Shown: piece by piece, positions 1-12,149 of the stretch
Numbering within the stretch: the stretch's first letter is position 1
Layout: every line of letters begins with the position of its first letter
DNA from: Nageia nagi
Taxonomy: Eukaryota > Pinophyta
Direction: 5' to 3'
Assembly (NCBI GenBank): GCA_050084985.1
Contig: JBITNC010000001.1
Location: forward strand, 60,822,001-60,886,000
Length of the DNA stretch: 64,000 bases
Program-made: the position numbers and the translations under genes
The notes under the pieces: generated by a model
Told to the model about the DNA's origin: nothing
Database searches by the model: none
Seen by the model: only the letters and a program-made list of their open reading frames with translations

Positions 1-3
1 TTA

Positions 4-898
4 TCACTTGAGCTTTGCCACTATTGTTTGACCATTTTTATTTGAGTTATAAAGCATATTACCATTCCTTGAATTATCTTCCTTTTTTGTTAATTTTAAC
101 TCTCCATTTGAACCATGAATTCTTGAAAAATTTTGGCTTATGATATTTCCTCTTAAAATATTTTGAGTTGTTATATTTGAAGAAGAATTAAACTTTTTTT
201 TATTACAACTTTTTCTAAATAGTATTACTAACTCTTCTAGAGGCAATGAGAAGTTCATATCGGTGATCAAATTTCTCTATCTAGATACATAATCAAATAT
301 TGACTCTTGATCATATTATAATAGCTTTGTTATATTCATAATAGAAAACCTTTTCTTGATATTGATGGAGAAATTATCTAAGAAGAGGTTTATCAATTAT
401 TCAAAATTATAAAGACTATATTGTGGCAATGAATTATACCAATTCATTGCTTCCCCCTTAAGAGTCATTGGGAGGGTCCTTATCATGAGTGCATCATCAT
501 TTGCAATTTGATAACAAGAACATTTGAATTATATTAAATGATATTTAAGATCCTCCTTGCTTTTGAATTTATCAATTTTGGGCATCTCAAACTTCCTTGG
601 GTACTATGTTATTGGTATAAAGGATTAATAGTTTATTACAAATTTCACCATAAATGAGCTTGGAATACCCTTGAATACTTTCTTTAGTGTCTAACTCTTG
701 TAATATTTTCATTATTTTATCTTCATTTATCATAAAGGACTAATTTTGTTATTCCATTAGCTTCCTATATTATTCGTATTGATTAGATTGATGATCATTT
801 GTTCCATGGGGTTGAGTATGGCCCATTGGTGTAGCTTGTTGACCTATATTTTTCCCTCCATAAGATTGATATTTATTGGTTGGCTACATATTATTCAT
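4..898 (-). pseudogene. Ty3/gypsy gag remnant, cut by left window edge
   Basis: Read on the minus strand from an ATG at 898. A Gln/Pro-rich start (about 898-790) is followed by a segment reading PKIDKF, then LPMTLKGEAMNWY and NSLPQYSLYNFE, the order of the plant retrotransposon gag (capsid) domain with its Leu-Lys-Gly-x-Ala...Trp-Tyr core. The stretch 594-4 stays in one frame with several stops; one frameshift lies near 595. Gag packages element RNA in cytoplasmic particles. The element must continue left of base 1 (zinc knuckle, protease and pol expected there). No LTR or primer site could be recognised to the right. Family type is assigned from the motif order; the exact lineage is not resolved. 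Non-functional. Confidence 0.75.
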
Positions 899-2555
899 TA
901 AGATTACTTGTTGAATAAATTGATAAACCCTTGATGGGAGTGTATGATATTTGTATCATTTTTTATAATGTAAATGATATTTGTATCATTTTTGACAATG
1001 CAATATAGGATGACTTTCATTGGACATAGTTTAGAAGTACTTACATTTGCATCAGTGGGTTCATCTAATATTTTTTATTTCTGATAATCCTTTGGTTTTT
1101 AATTAAAAATTAGGGAGATTATTTTCTATTTTCTTACAAATATTTTTGAATGTCTAAATTATTTTCACTCACAATTCATAGAGATGCTTGTATTTTGTTA
1201 TTTTTTCTACCTGCGGTGAGGATGTTGGTATTTTTTTATTTTTCTTATAGTAAATAGACTCATGAATGAACTATGGAAAATGCACTATGGATTATCCTTT
1301 ATAACATATACTCATAGTATGTGTTTAAAAATAGATATATGTAAATATGAATATATGTATAAATGAAAGAATGGAATTATACTTTCAATAGAATAATTGA
1401 AGGGATTATACAAACTATAACATATCACATCTTCCTAATAGATTTAAGGTACCATTGTATGTTCATGTTTAAGTTTCTTGATAAAGGCTCCTACAAAGGG
1501 CTATAGAGTTGAATGAGGAATTCCTTTGTACTATTTAAAAGGTGTAAATCAATAATGAGGTTTATATTATCATTTATTTCTAAACATTCAAAAGGTAATA
1601 TAGTTCCATACTTGCATTTTATTTTATATCCATATAATAGTTATTCTTAATGCCTTGAAAAGGACATGATCGTAGGAGTAATGGGGTTTATATAGGCTTC
1701 TTGTTCCATTTCTATATGATTCTCCTCTACCTTTTATAAATATTAAACATGATGGTACATAAAAGAGGAATACAAGTAGACATTCAATTTCACAAGAATT
1801 ATGGCTCTAGGAAGGGGGAATTAACCATTATTATTTGTTCTTGCAAGCAAGGAGGAACCCAAAATGAAAGCATGGATATTGACATTGAATTCTTACTTAG
1901 TTTTAATTTTTTTTCATTTATATACATGACCTATAGCTCTCTTACTTGGATATTGATGAAAAATAGTCTTGATGATTGTTAATACCATTCAAACATTAAT
2001 TTTTATTTTAAAACATTAATACCATTAAAATATTGATTTTCATTTTAAAATACTTATAATGGTAGGGAATATGAATTCAACTTATTAATTGGCATTATAG
2101 GAAAGATGAATAATGCCAATATCAACATGGAAATCTTAGTTAATAAAGAATATGTTTAAATATGTTATCTACAAACAATATGGATGCATTGATTAAGAGA
2201 AAAAATATTATAAATAGAGATCAAAAAGTTGTTTAAATATATATTAAAAAATAATAGTCTTGATTGCATTGAACATAAAATACAATATTATTGACCATGA
2301 ATACATTCAACTTCCATGTAGGCTCATATACAATAATGTTGGTCTTGAATTGATCCATACACTAGTTAATATCTAAACTTTTTTCCCTAGGAACAAATGA
2401 CCCAAGCAATGGGAAGCCCATTAATATGTGAGTCAAATATTAACAATGTGTACAAACTAAATTTCATTTTGCCAATTTCAAAGGTTGAATCCATTTATAT
2501 CAAACTATTATGCTTGTGCTTAATCATCCACTCTAACTATTTTGGTAGTTGAATA
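899..2555. other. No gene seen; AT-rich
   Basis: No coding similarity, RNA gene or clear repeat found. This interval would hold the leader and 5' LTR of the gag element to its left, but no primer-binding site (which would read as GGCTCTGATACC-like on the + strand) is visible. An open stretch at 1749-1982 resembles no known protein. Confidence 0.5.
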
Positions 2556-3300
2556 CCCAAAATAATGGTTGTCCAACTCCTCCAATCTTCCCCAGATGGT
2601 ACTCTTGGTAGTAGAAGACATTCTTTGGATTGACAACTTGCCAAATTTAGACACTTTGAGCATCACTGTAATGGAACTTGAGCTCTTTATGATTTATCTT
2701 TTTTTTTTTTAACATTGATAATATGATTTTTATTGAGGAAATCATCATTATTTGTTTAACCTTTAAATAATTTGATTTTCTTGTGAACCATGTCTTTATA
2801 TTTTTTATGAATGACATACACAAGTATATCAATAATAGTAAATTTTGAACCCAATAAAACAAATCCTTACTCAAATTTGGAGCATGATATGCTCTTGTGC
2901 CTTTAAAATCACTAGCCCCTTGTCCACACCCAAAAAAAATGGTTGGTCAACTCCTTCAATCTCCCCACATGGTACTCTTGGTAGTAGAAGGTATTTCTAG
3001 ATTAACAACTTGCCAAATTTAGACACTTTAAGCATCACTATCATGGAACTTGAAATCTTTCTGATTTTTCTTTTCTTTTTAACATTTATAGTATCATTTT
3101 TATTGAGAAGTGCATTCTTATCTATTTGATCTTTAAATATTGTGATTTTCTTATGAACCATATCTTTCTATTTTTTATGAATGACATGGATAGGTATGCC
3201 TAATAATATTAAATGTTGAACCCAATTAAGAAAACTCTTACTCAAATTCAGAGCTTAGTATGCTCTCGTACCTTTGAAATCACTAGTCCCTTGCCCATGA
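2556..3300. repeat. Tandem duplication, unit ~372 bp, two copies
   Basis: Copy 1 is about 2556-2929 and copy 2 about 2930-3300. Both begin with GGTTG(T/G)(C)CAACTCC (2567 and 2941) and run through TGGTACTCTTGGTAGTAGAAG, TTGCCAAATTTAGACACTTT, GAACCATRTCTTT and end with CACTAG(C/T)CCCTTG (2910 and 3281). Divergence by eye is roughly 15%, mostly substitutions, so it is an old duplication. No coding sense found in either strand. Confidence 0.85.
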
Positions 3301-4686
3301 AAAATATTTCCATATTTATTTTTATGTTAAATTTCAAGGTATGTTACCAATGCTAGCTGACGTTTATGTGCAAGGATTTTAACACTAAAGTAGAATTAGC
3401 ATCCTCATCATAAGTGATTGTGACCATGTATAATATTTGACCCTTTCTTCACCCTCTTATCTTCCTTGTAATGTTCCTTAGTATCATTGATTTTTTTGAA
3501 ATCCTTATATCCATATGCACACCAATATATGTAATATTTACAAATTTTTAAGATTTACAACTAAATAAGAACTATTTTATATTTCATAATAAAAATAAAT
3601 TTAAGATGTATAATTGAATAAACTTACACAACATATTCAAGTATCATGTGGACACCCTAATGTGCACCCCTTCAATGGGAATTGGTGTTGAGAAAGAGTT
3701 CACAAAAATATTTTGGATTTGATGAACATTCACCATCAATGAAATAAAAAACTCTATCCAATGTGGTTCAAGTAACTCCGATTTCACACCATTTCCCATT
3801 AAATATTTTCATGAAAAAAGATTCCATCAAGAGGTCTATTCAATGGAATAGAGTTAATCATGCCCCACTTTTGTATCATGCTTACTTGTTGTATAATATA
3901 AATCCAAAATTGTATCATCTTACAACATAATAACAAATCCATCAAAATAACTTCCAAGTTAGTGGTTTTTTCCATGTTGCAAACAACATGTAGTATGGAT
4001 TAGAGAGATTATGCAATAGGATGGCAATGTGTATGGCATACTTCACTTCATTGAATTTGTTAATAAAATTATATTGTTAATTCAAATCTAACTCAACTTG
4101 TACATGTTCAAAACAAGATTTTTAGTTTTGGTGATAAAATATAGAGGTACTTATAGTGTTATTGAATGTCCCTTATATTATTATGATTACATACACAACT
4201 TATATGCTAAAAATTGAGTTACTAAATATGTCGTTTTTGTTGGATCCTAAATATGCTTTGTCTTATGTTCTTTATTCAAATATTTATGTTGAAGTGGGTA
4301 GATAGGATTTTTTTAATAAATGATTTATTTTAGTAAAGTCTATGATATCCATGATCTTGTATTTTTCCCCCACATAGTAAGGAATAATCCTTACTTTTGT
4401 GTGGATCAAAAGGGAAGGGAAGTTATCTCCCCTAAATAATCAATTTGATGCTTGTGAAATCCCTAAGGAATGATTTGTGATATTAAAGGATTTTATCATG
4501 GCAACAAAAGTAGGTAGTTGTAGTAGCAATAAATAAAGACCCATGAAAGTTAATCATAACCTCTACATGATTGTAGATGACCTCAACAAGCTCATAGAAA
4601 AACCTTGAGTGGCTCTAATTAGAAAATGAATTTGAAGCCATTTTCTTCTCATTTTTTCTAATTTCTTTAATATAAATTTAATTGAC
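3301..4686. other. No gene seen
   Basis: AT-rich sequence with no recognisable coding region, RNA gene or strong repeat. Confidence 0.45.
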
Positions 4687-5414
4687 AAATCCTATAGGTT
4701 TATCACCACTTAGATATGAAAAACCCTAGAGGTTTATCAACCAATTTATTTCGAGTTTGAAAAACTCTAAGGGTTTATCATCACTTAGATGAAAAACCCT
4801 ATGAGTCTATCAACCAATTTATTTCAAGTTGACACATTCTAAGTTTTTATCATCACTTTAGATGACAAACCCTATGGCTTTATCAAATGACATTTTGCTT
4901 TGACAAATTTCCTATGGGTTTATCACTTTGATAAACCATACAAATTTATTTATCGATATTACAAGTTTTATTATTGATAGAAATCCTACATGTTTATTTT
5001 GGACAATAATCCTATGGGTTTATCACCCATTCATACCTACAAGTTTCCTATGAGTTTTATGGAGTAAAAAAACCTACAAGTTTATCACCCATTCATGTTG
5101 ATATAAATTGTATGGGTTCATCCTTAATTTGATCAACCATTAAATGTGTTTATCAACCAACATTTCATGCTAATCAATGAAAAACCATTAAGATTTATCA
5201 ACCAACCATAAACCCTATGGGTTTATCAATACATTGGCAAACCATACAAGTTTATTAGAATGTTAACCAAATTCATGTTGATAAATCCTAGGGGTTTATA
5301 TTCATACATGACCATACACATGCATGCACATGCCTAGTTTGATGATTGTTACCAAAAATTGACCCCCACCATCTTCAAATAGATATGCACATCATAAACC
5401 CTATGGGTTTATCA
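4687..5414. repeat. Irregular array of a telomere-like ~16-nt motif
   Basis: About 18 variants of AACCCTATGGGTTTATCA occur at spacings of about 20-60 bases, for example near 4690, 4730, 4775, 5010, 5215 and 5398. The core AAACCCTA matches the plant telomere unit (CCCTAAA) and is followed by GGGTTTA, its inverted form, so each full copy is nearly palindromic (AAACCC..GGGTTT). Spacers differ, so this is not a simple tandem satellite. No open frame spans it. Confidence 0.75.
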
Positions 5415-5759
5415 TTAAGGTCAAATAGTCAATTACAACATTAGGGAAATATATATATTTCTAATTATGATCCCTTGTTTATAGTCGTACATTTGATGTG
5501 TTCATGTATATTATTCTAAATACATCCATTTTTCTATTTGAATGGTGTATAGGTGTCATAAGACTTCAAGTGGGTGTATGTCTATTCTTTTGAGACCATT
5601 TGTTCCTATATGGATTGGTTTTATTATTGATTGAGTAAAATGATAATTAAATGGATGAGATTAATTATTATTATTTTTGGTATATAATAAAAAGACTCCT
5701 CTTGTTACATTGTTTTATATATATAATTACAAGCAATGAATATTGAATAATTGTGAAGG

Positions 5760-5781
5760 AGAAGAGAGAGAGAGAGAGAGT
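5760..5781. repeat. (GA)n microsatellite
   Basis: A run of GA dinucleotides following a short purine-rich lead, about ten units. Confidence 0.9.
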
Positions 5782-7030
5782 TTGTGATGTTTTTATCAAA
5801 TGATATTACTATGACAATGGTTTTGATAAGTAGATAGAAGAAATCCAAAATAAGTTGAGAAATATTTTTAAAGGATATGCATAACTTAGTGGAAACCTTT
5901 ACAAGGTTCTAGATGTTTATCTTGATAGGAATGTATGAGAGGGCTTAGGAAAATCTACATACGAAGATGAACCATTGATAATTTTTATAATATTATTTAT
6001 CATCTCTTAAGAGCTTTTAAATGTTATCAATGGATATTTTAAATGTGTAAATGTCATGCTAGCTAGGCGAAATGACTAGTTAAGATAGGCTACTTGTTGG
6101 AAAATCATTAGATGATCTATCATAGAGGAGATGATATCCTCAAATTGTAAGAGGGATTATTGGTGTTGATCCCTAAACTTGAAAGAGTTTAAACATAGAG
6201 TATGCCTAGAAATTGAAGTGTCAAACTTGGAAAAAGGGATAATTGGTGGAAAGATATTGATATAAGATAGTAAATAGAAGTATTGGTAATGAAGTAACAT
6301 ATTCATTATTGATACACTCATGAATCAATGCTAAGGTAGTGGAATTAGTCTTGATGAACACCAAGCATAGTTAGAGTCATCGATCATCAAGGCACACACT
6401 AATGTCAACATCGAGTAATGTTAAGGCATGGGGCCTAGTATGAGATGTTAGATAAGGGAATAACATAATTGAGAATTGAACCCTAGTATAAGTGCTTGGA
6501 CCTAGTTGTTCCATGTCATAGGTTTAATGGTTAATAGGAAACAAGTGTCTTACAAAGGAAATGTTGGAAGGAAACCTCACACTGGGAAGGTTGGAAACCT
6601 TATAACCCCTTAAATGGTTATCTATAATGACATGGAACCAATGGGATTGCCTTAATGTTATAATGTGTTATTGGTTCTCAAAATTTCTATGTTTAAATCT
6701 TGTATGATAAAAATAATTTAGGTATTAAAAAGTGGGATGTGATACTTAATAATAATTTCTTAAGTGTTATCTACCATGCTTATTATATTATTTAATCTTA
6801 GGCTTTATATTGGTTCCCTATTTCTTTTTGAAGTTGAATCTGGTATTATTTGTAATAATATCATTAGTAATACTATGTTTTAGTTAACCATATTATATTA
6901 AAGCCTTTTCCTATATAAATCTTCAATGTGTAATTCATCATGTATAAATGCCCAAGTGTAACTTTTTTGATAATATATACTTAACATGGCTCACAAAAAG
7001 GGTGTAATATGAGATATATGAATCTATAAT
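5782..7030. other. No gene seen
   Basis: AT-rich sequence; nothing recognisable as coding or as a structured repeat. Confidence 0.45.
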
Positions 7031-7778
7031 TTCAACATATATGTATCCTACTATAGGGTGTTATATGGGATCACTATGGGATATAGGGTTAAAATGAAGT
7101 TGTGGACAATATATAAGGTTAGATAGGTGGTAGTGAATAAATTTAGAGAAATAAGATTTAAGGTTGAAAAGAAAAAGTTGTAAGGCATGTGTAAGGCATA
7201 AGATAGGTTATGATAAATAGAAAGTAAGTCCCAAAATACTAAAAAATATCACTCTAAGTGTCATTAGGGTAAAGAATGTTACTAAAATCATACTGTAATT
7301 TGGATAAAACCCAAAAGAATTTGAATTAAATTATAGTATAGTTTAGAGAAAAACCTAGAATTCTTTGATCATGTATCATTTTTGGTATTTCAAATTGTTG
7401 AATGCTTATATGCAAGAGAATTAAATATTCCTATGGTCTATTTTAGTATTTTTTTAAATTACAAAAGTGCCATGATTTTACAAATGAAGAGGATCAGGTA
7501 CTATTTGTTGAACATATGGTGGTAGTGAGGGTGAGCCTTTCAAGTAAGAAAGAGATGGTGACCCAATAAAGGTAGAGTTGTCTAGTAATCTTGTATCCCA
7601 AAATAATGAAATGATACTGAACTATTGATCAAAAGAAACTTGTAAAATATTTTGGATGTTATACAAGATCTTCAAAGCATATTAAGGTTTATATTTGATC
7701 ATCTCATGTTGAAATGTTAAGGGTAGAATTACAATTTCACATTCATAATTCTTTGTTTCCTTATCTATAATCATTCTT
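7031..7778 (+). repeat. Dispersed repeat R1, copy A
   Basis: Closely related to 55430-56257 in the same orientation. Shared landmarks in order: AGGGTGTTATATG, AAGTCCCAAAA, CACTCTAAGTGTCA, TTATAGTATAGTTTAGAGAAA, TATCATTTTTGGTATTTCAAA, GTGAGCCTTTC/GTGGGCCTTGT, AATCTTGTAT, ATGTTATACAAGAT, TTACATTCATAATT. No coding capacity seen. It may be part of a non-coding LTR or internal region of an unidentified element. Copy B carries an extra 33-bp triplication. Confidence 0.8.
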
Positions 7779-8001
7779 ACAACAATTTAATCTATTTATT
7801 TAAAAAACTATTGTCTCTTAAAAAACTATTAAATAATAATATTAGTAGAAGTCTTCAAATATGTATATCAACAAAATATAAAAAAGACACTATGGCTAAA
7901 ATTGATAAATAAAAATGGCAAAATGAATGGCTCCAAGTAATCTACACATAAAAGTCCTTTCATCTAGCATTCTCTTTTGCATAGTACATTGAAATTGTGA
8001 C

Positions 8002-8211
8002 ATGTTATGCTTATTGTTCTTCTACTGCAATTACTTATTTATGAAACAATATTTTCAAAATAAGAATCTTTGTGTAAGTGAAGTGCCACCAAACATTCAA
8101 ATGGGTAAAGAAGGCATGCTGCCAAATCTGTCAAGTGAAGTGTTACCCAATAATGGATTTTGCTCTATCAAGGTCGACATCAACAAACCAACAAAATTTG
8201 TCAACCTTTAA
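8002..8211 (+). other. Short open stretch, unrecognised
   Basis: A 69-codon open stretch starting at an ATG (Leu/Tyr/Phe-rich start, then SEVPPNIQMGKEG and SSEVLPNNGF). The following 8212-8440 also has somewhat coding-like, less AT-rich composition. No family recognised and no splice sites could be supported. It could be a remnant exon or chance. Confidence 0.2.
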
Positions 8212-8440
8212 AAATAAATTTGCATGCTATATTGAAGAAGAAATTTAGAGATACCTCTGACAAACATAAAGGACGATGTGGCAAATGACAAACATGAACA
8301 ATGCCAAGCCATCTTTATCAAGGCTGAATCATTTCATAGAGAAAGCAGGAAAGATGTCTATCTTGGAAAAGTTATTTAGAGCATGAAAGATGTCACATCG
8401 ATGGACATGGAAAATATCAGTCTAGAAAATTATACTAGAT

Positions 8441-10961
8441 GTGAGATAGCTAATTTTTTTAAAATAATATATTAAAAATATAATTTTAAAATAAATGATA
8501 AATATTATAATTTATGTATAGTAATTCAGAAGTAATATATATATATTTTATCAACCCACTAAAACTATGAGAATAACAATAGATTTTGAACTTGCATTTT
8601 TTTAAAATAGATACAATAATTTGTGGTTTGTTTAGATGATAAAGATAATAATAAGTTAGTATTAATAATCTTTTCATGTTATTTCTATATTTAATAAACA
8701 AATTATTGGTATTATTATTTATTATTCTCAAATACTTATTTATTATTATTCATCTTTCATTTAGAATTTTATAAAGTATTTATCACATTTAAAGCATGTT
8801 ATTCTAATTAATTAGGCTTGTTAATTTCATTTATTTATTTATTTTATATATATAAAAAATTATATTTAATTTATAAAATAAGAATATTTACTACAAAAGG
8901 GGTGGTGGTAAAGGAACACTTTTAAAAGGAAGTATACTAACTAATAAATGTTAGGAAATAAAAAATTACAATCATGAGTTATCAAATCCATCAAGGACCA
9001 TAATAACAAATCTTAATCATCAAAATCATTATGGGAAGTAGGTGTGATGATTATCTTCTCTATCTATATTAGGAATCAAGATGACCCATCTTGAAGCATC
9101 TTCTCTAACCTTTAGATATGCAACATTTCCCAAACCATTAATAGGAGTTGGTTGTGTAGTCACAACACCCAGTTTATCACCCTAACCAAGTATGGGCTAT
9201 AAAGGGCTATGATAAGATTCCCACCTACCTATTGGCTAAGTGTTCAAAGATCTCTCCATACCCCAATGCTAACCAAAGGAATCTAAGTGACACTTGTAAG
9301 GACTAAAAGTTTGAGCACAAACACACAACAAGGGTCATCGATGTGGGTGAGATTGAGAATGATCATGAGATAATGTATCAAGAAGCACCTTTCTAATTGC
9401 ACATGGGACATTACCCATTAATCTAATAAGCCTTGAAGATGATCAAGCTCCATAGTATCTTTTCTTGCTTAGACATTAATATAACTAAATATCATAAAAT
9501 TCTACAATCTTGTTAGAAAAACTAAAATAAGAGGGGACTTTTTAATACTAAAAAATAGACTTGTTGCAAAATTTCCAAATATGGAACAAAAGGTTGATTC
9601 TAAAAATCTACCACACTTCTTAAAATGGAAAAGAGAAAGTAGGGTAATTCCCCAAAAGAGCATGCTAGTATAAAAAAGGCTAATCCATAAAGGTTGGGGT
9701 GATTATACAACCATAAGAAATGAAAGAAAGACTCAAGTTCATTATAGAGGAATCACCTAGGATTAACAACACTAAGGTGGACTAAATGATTACCAACCAA
9801 GAGACTTTGGTGATATAAGGTAAGACTTCCATACTGCTTGAAGTCTAGTTGGCCATCTATAATTCAGTGATATAAGGTTCTATTTTTCATTAATATTAGA
9901 ATCCATGGGTAAATGGTGTGAAATACATGAGTAACCTTTTCATCCCTTATAATACAAAAAAGGGGTGTCCACAACCCCAATTTGACCACCAAGGCTTCAA
10001 AGAGAGAACACTCAACTTATGTCATGATGACTAAGGGGGATGAGGAATAACAATATCATAAGTACCCCATTCCAAATAGTTTAACTTATACTTACTCTAA
10101 AATTCCTCCAAAGAATTTGTTGACACCTAATTTGGTACCCTTTTTAGGCCAAACTACTTATCGTATGACCCTCTCTATATTATGATCAATATGAAGTTAT
10201 GTTATATTTCAATGATCAATTATGATCTACCTAAGCTACTTCTCATATATGATTCTCTTATTTTGTAGGGAAGGACAACCAATGTTAGTGATACCATGCA
10301 AAGGTACATTTAGGTAATATCTTAAACCTATAAATATATGATTATATAAATGGAAATACTACCAATATTTTACCTCAATAGGACTATGCATATCTCTCAC
10401 AAATTTACTAATGTTTCTCAACAACAACTATCAAGATTTGAATTTATTATATTCAAGAGCTATTTACCACTCCTTTGTGATACACATTAAGGCTTGGTTC
10501 ATTGGTCACTAAATCTAAAATTGATTCACTCAAGCTCTATAGGATTACGAGTGTCAACTCTAGGTAGCATTGCTTCTCTACACCAATGCTATGGACATAA
10601 ACACTTCAAAAGTTCATATCTACATTCCTAGTTTTCTAAACATATTGAATCAATTTGAATAACTACTCAATGATCACCTAGGTAAAAGCATAGGTATTTA
10701 TCATTCCTCTCTCAAAATTTTGTCAAGTTATTCAATTCAATCCTTATATATAAATCTCATCATTTATTTATTCAAGTTATTTTCATTAGTTACTTTTCTC
10801 ATTAATTAAAGTATATTATATATATATATATATATATAATATATATATATATATATTTGCATCATATTTTACCATAATTAGGGTTGCATTTTATGATTAT
10901 CTACATTTTGGTGAACTCAACTCTTTTTCTTTTACAAATCTTCAAGTTAGAGTTTGATAAA
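8441..10961. other. No gene seen; contains (AT)n at 10809-10856
   Basis: Very AT-rich at 8450-8880. From 8881 to 10800 the composition is more mixed but no coding similarity was found. An interrupted (AT)n microsatellite lies at about 10809-10856. Confidence 0.5.
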
Positions 10962-12134
10962 TGTCATGACCCTTTTTTAGAGAAATAGGGTCATGTAAAT
11001 ACTTTTATTTGAATATTATTATATTATGTGTGGAGTGTCCTAGCTTAAGGGATTAATGTGGTGTGAGAGAATAATGGAATGGAATAATAATAATAATAAT
11101 TATTTTTAAATGCATGATGTGTGCACATTTTAATAACTTAAGTTGTTGGGCCATATCAACAAATAATTAGAGCATAAATCTTATATGTATATATATATAT
11201 GTGAGCCCATAATATTATTATATTTTGATGATTTATGATAATGGAGCAAGGGAAAAAATCCTACTCACCTTATTTAGCTTTGAGAGGTGCTCAAGTTTGT
11301 AGAAGCTTATGATTTAGTAGTTTGGGATATGCCCAACTATGGGATCAAGGAGAAAACCTATCTAAGGTTTTCCTATGTTCTTTTAGGGGCTTTCAATATT
11401 GTCAAATCTATGTCTCTTCTAGAAAGAATATGATTCTATCTAAGGTTTTGATAATATAATAGAAGTTTAGAAGAAATTATTCAAAGTAGCAACATTGCAT
11501 GGTATATGTGTATGGATTTCTAGTGTTTAATATTGCATTTTTGTGGAGTATTCAATATTTAGGGATTTCACATCAACATCATCTAGTATAAGGATAAATT
11601 GTATGTTAGAGGATTTAATCAAAGATTGGAAGGTTTAGAGCTACAATATCATTATTTTAGTTTGTGAAGCTTTGTATTTAATTTTTGAAGGTTGTATGTT
11701 TCATATTTTTAACTTTAAGGGTTCAATATTGGTCCAAAGGGGTTCATGTCACTAGTTGTTTTCCATAATCTCATTAAGATCTTTCCAACAGTGTATCATT
11801 GGCATCAATTAAAACTTATAACAAATATTATGGTATTTATAAGGTTTCCCTACTATAATTCTATATCATCATCAACATCAGATTTGGATGTCTAACCTTG
11901 GAGGGCATTTCTTATGTATGTTTCTAGTCTAGATTGTTAGATTAATATCAGATCTTTGTATTAAGATATTATTTATAGAATTAATAATATTTGTGTGGAA
12001 GATCAAGTTAATTTATGGTGTTTGGAATAAATTTTCTAGATATTTTTTGAATACATTCTTAAATTAGATTTTTTATTATTTATATATAATTTTATTTGTA
12101 GAATTATTAATATTCCTAAAAAAGTAATATTACA
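10962..12134 (+). repeat. Candidate 5' LTR (~1.17 kb)
   Basis: Starts TGTCATGACCC and ends in TTACA, directly before a good primer-binding site. Its first bases hold a perfect 9-bp stem (CATGACCCT at 10965-10973, AGGGTCATG at 10987-10995). Internal features include (AAT)n near 11085 and (TA)n near 11190. No second copy of this LTR was found in the window, so the left boundary rests only on TG and the hairpin, and the right boundary on the primer site. Confidence 0.5.
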
Positions 12135-12136
12135 AA

Positions 12137-12149
12137 GGTATCAGAGCCA
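12137..12149 (+). promoter_or_regulatory. Primer-binding site for initiator tRNA-Met
   Basis: GGTATCAGAGCCA matches the canonical plant LTR-retrotransposon primer site TGGTATCAGAGCC except for the first base. It lies two bases after the proposed LTR end. Confidence 0.75.
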
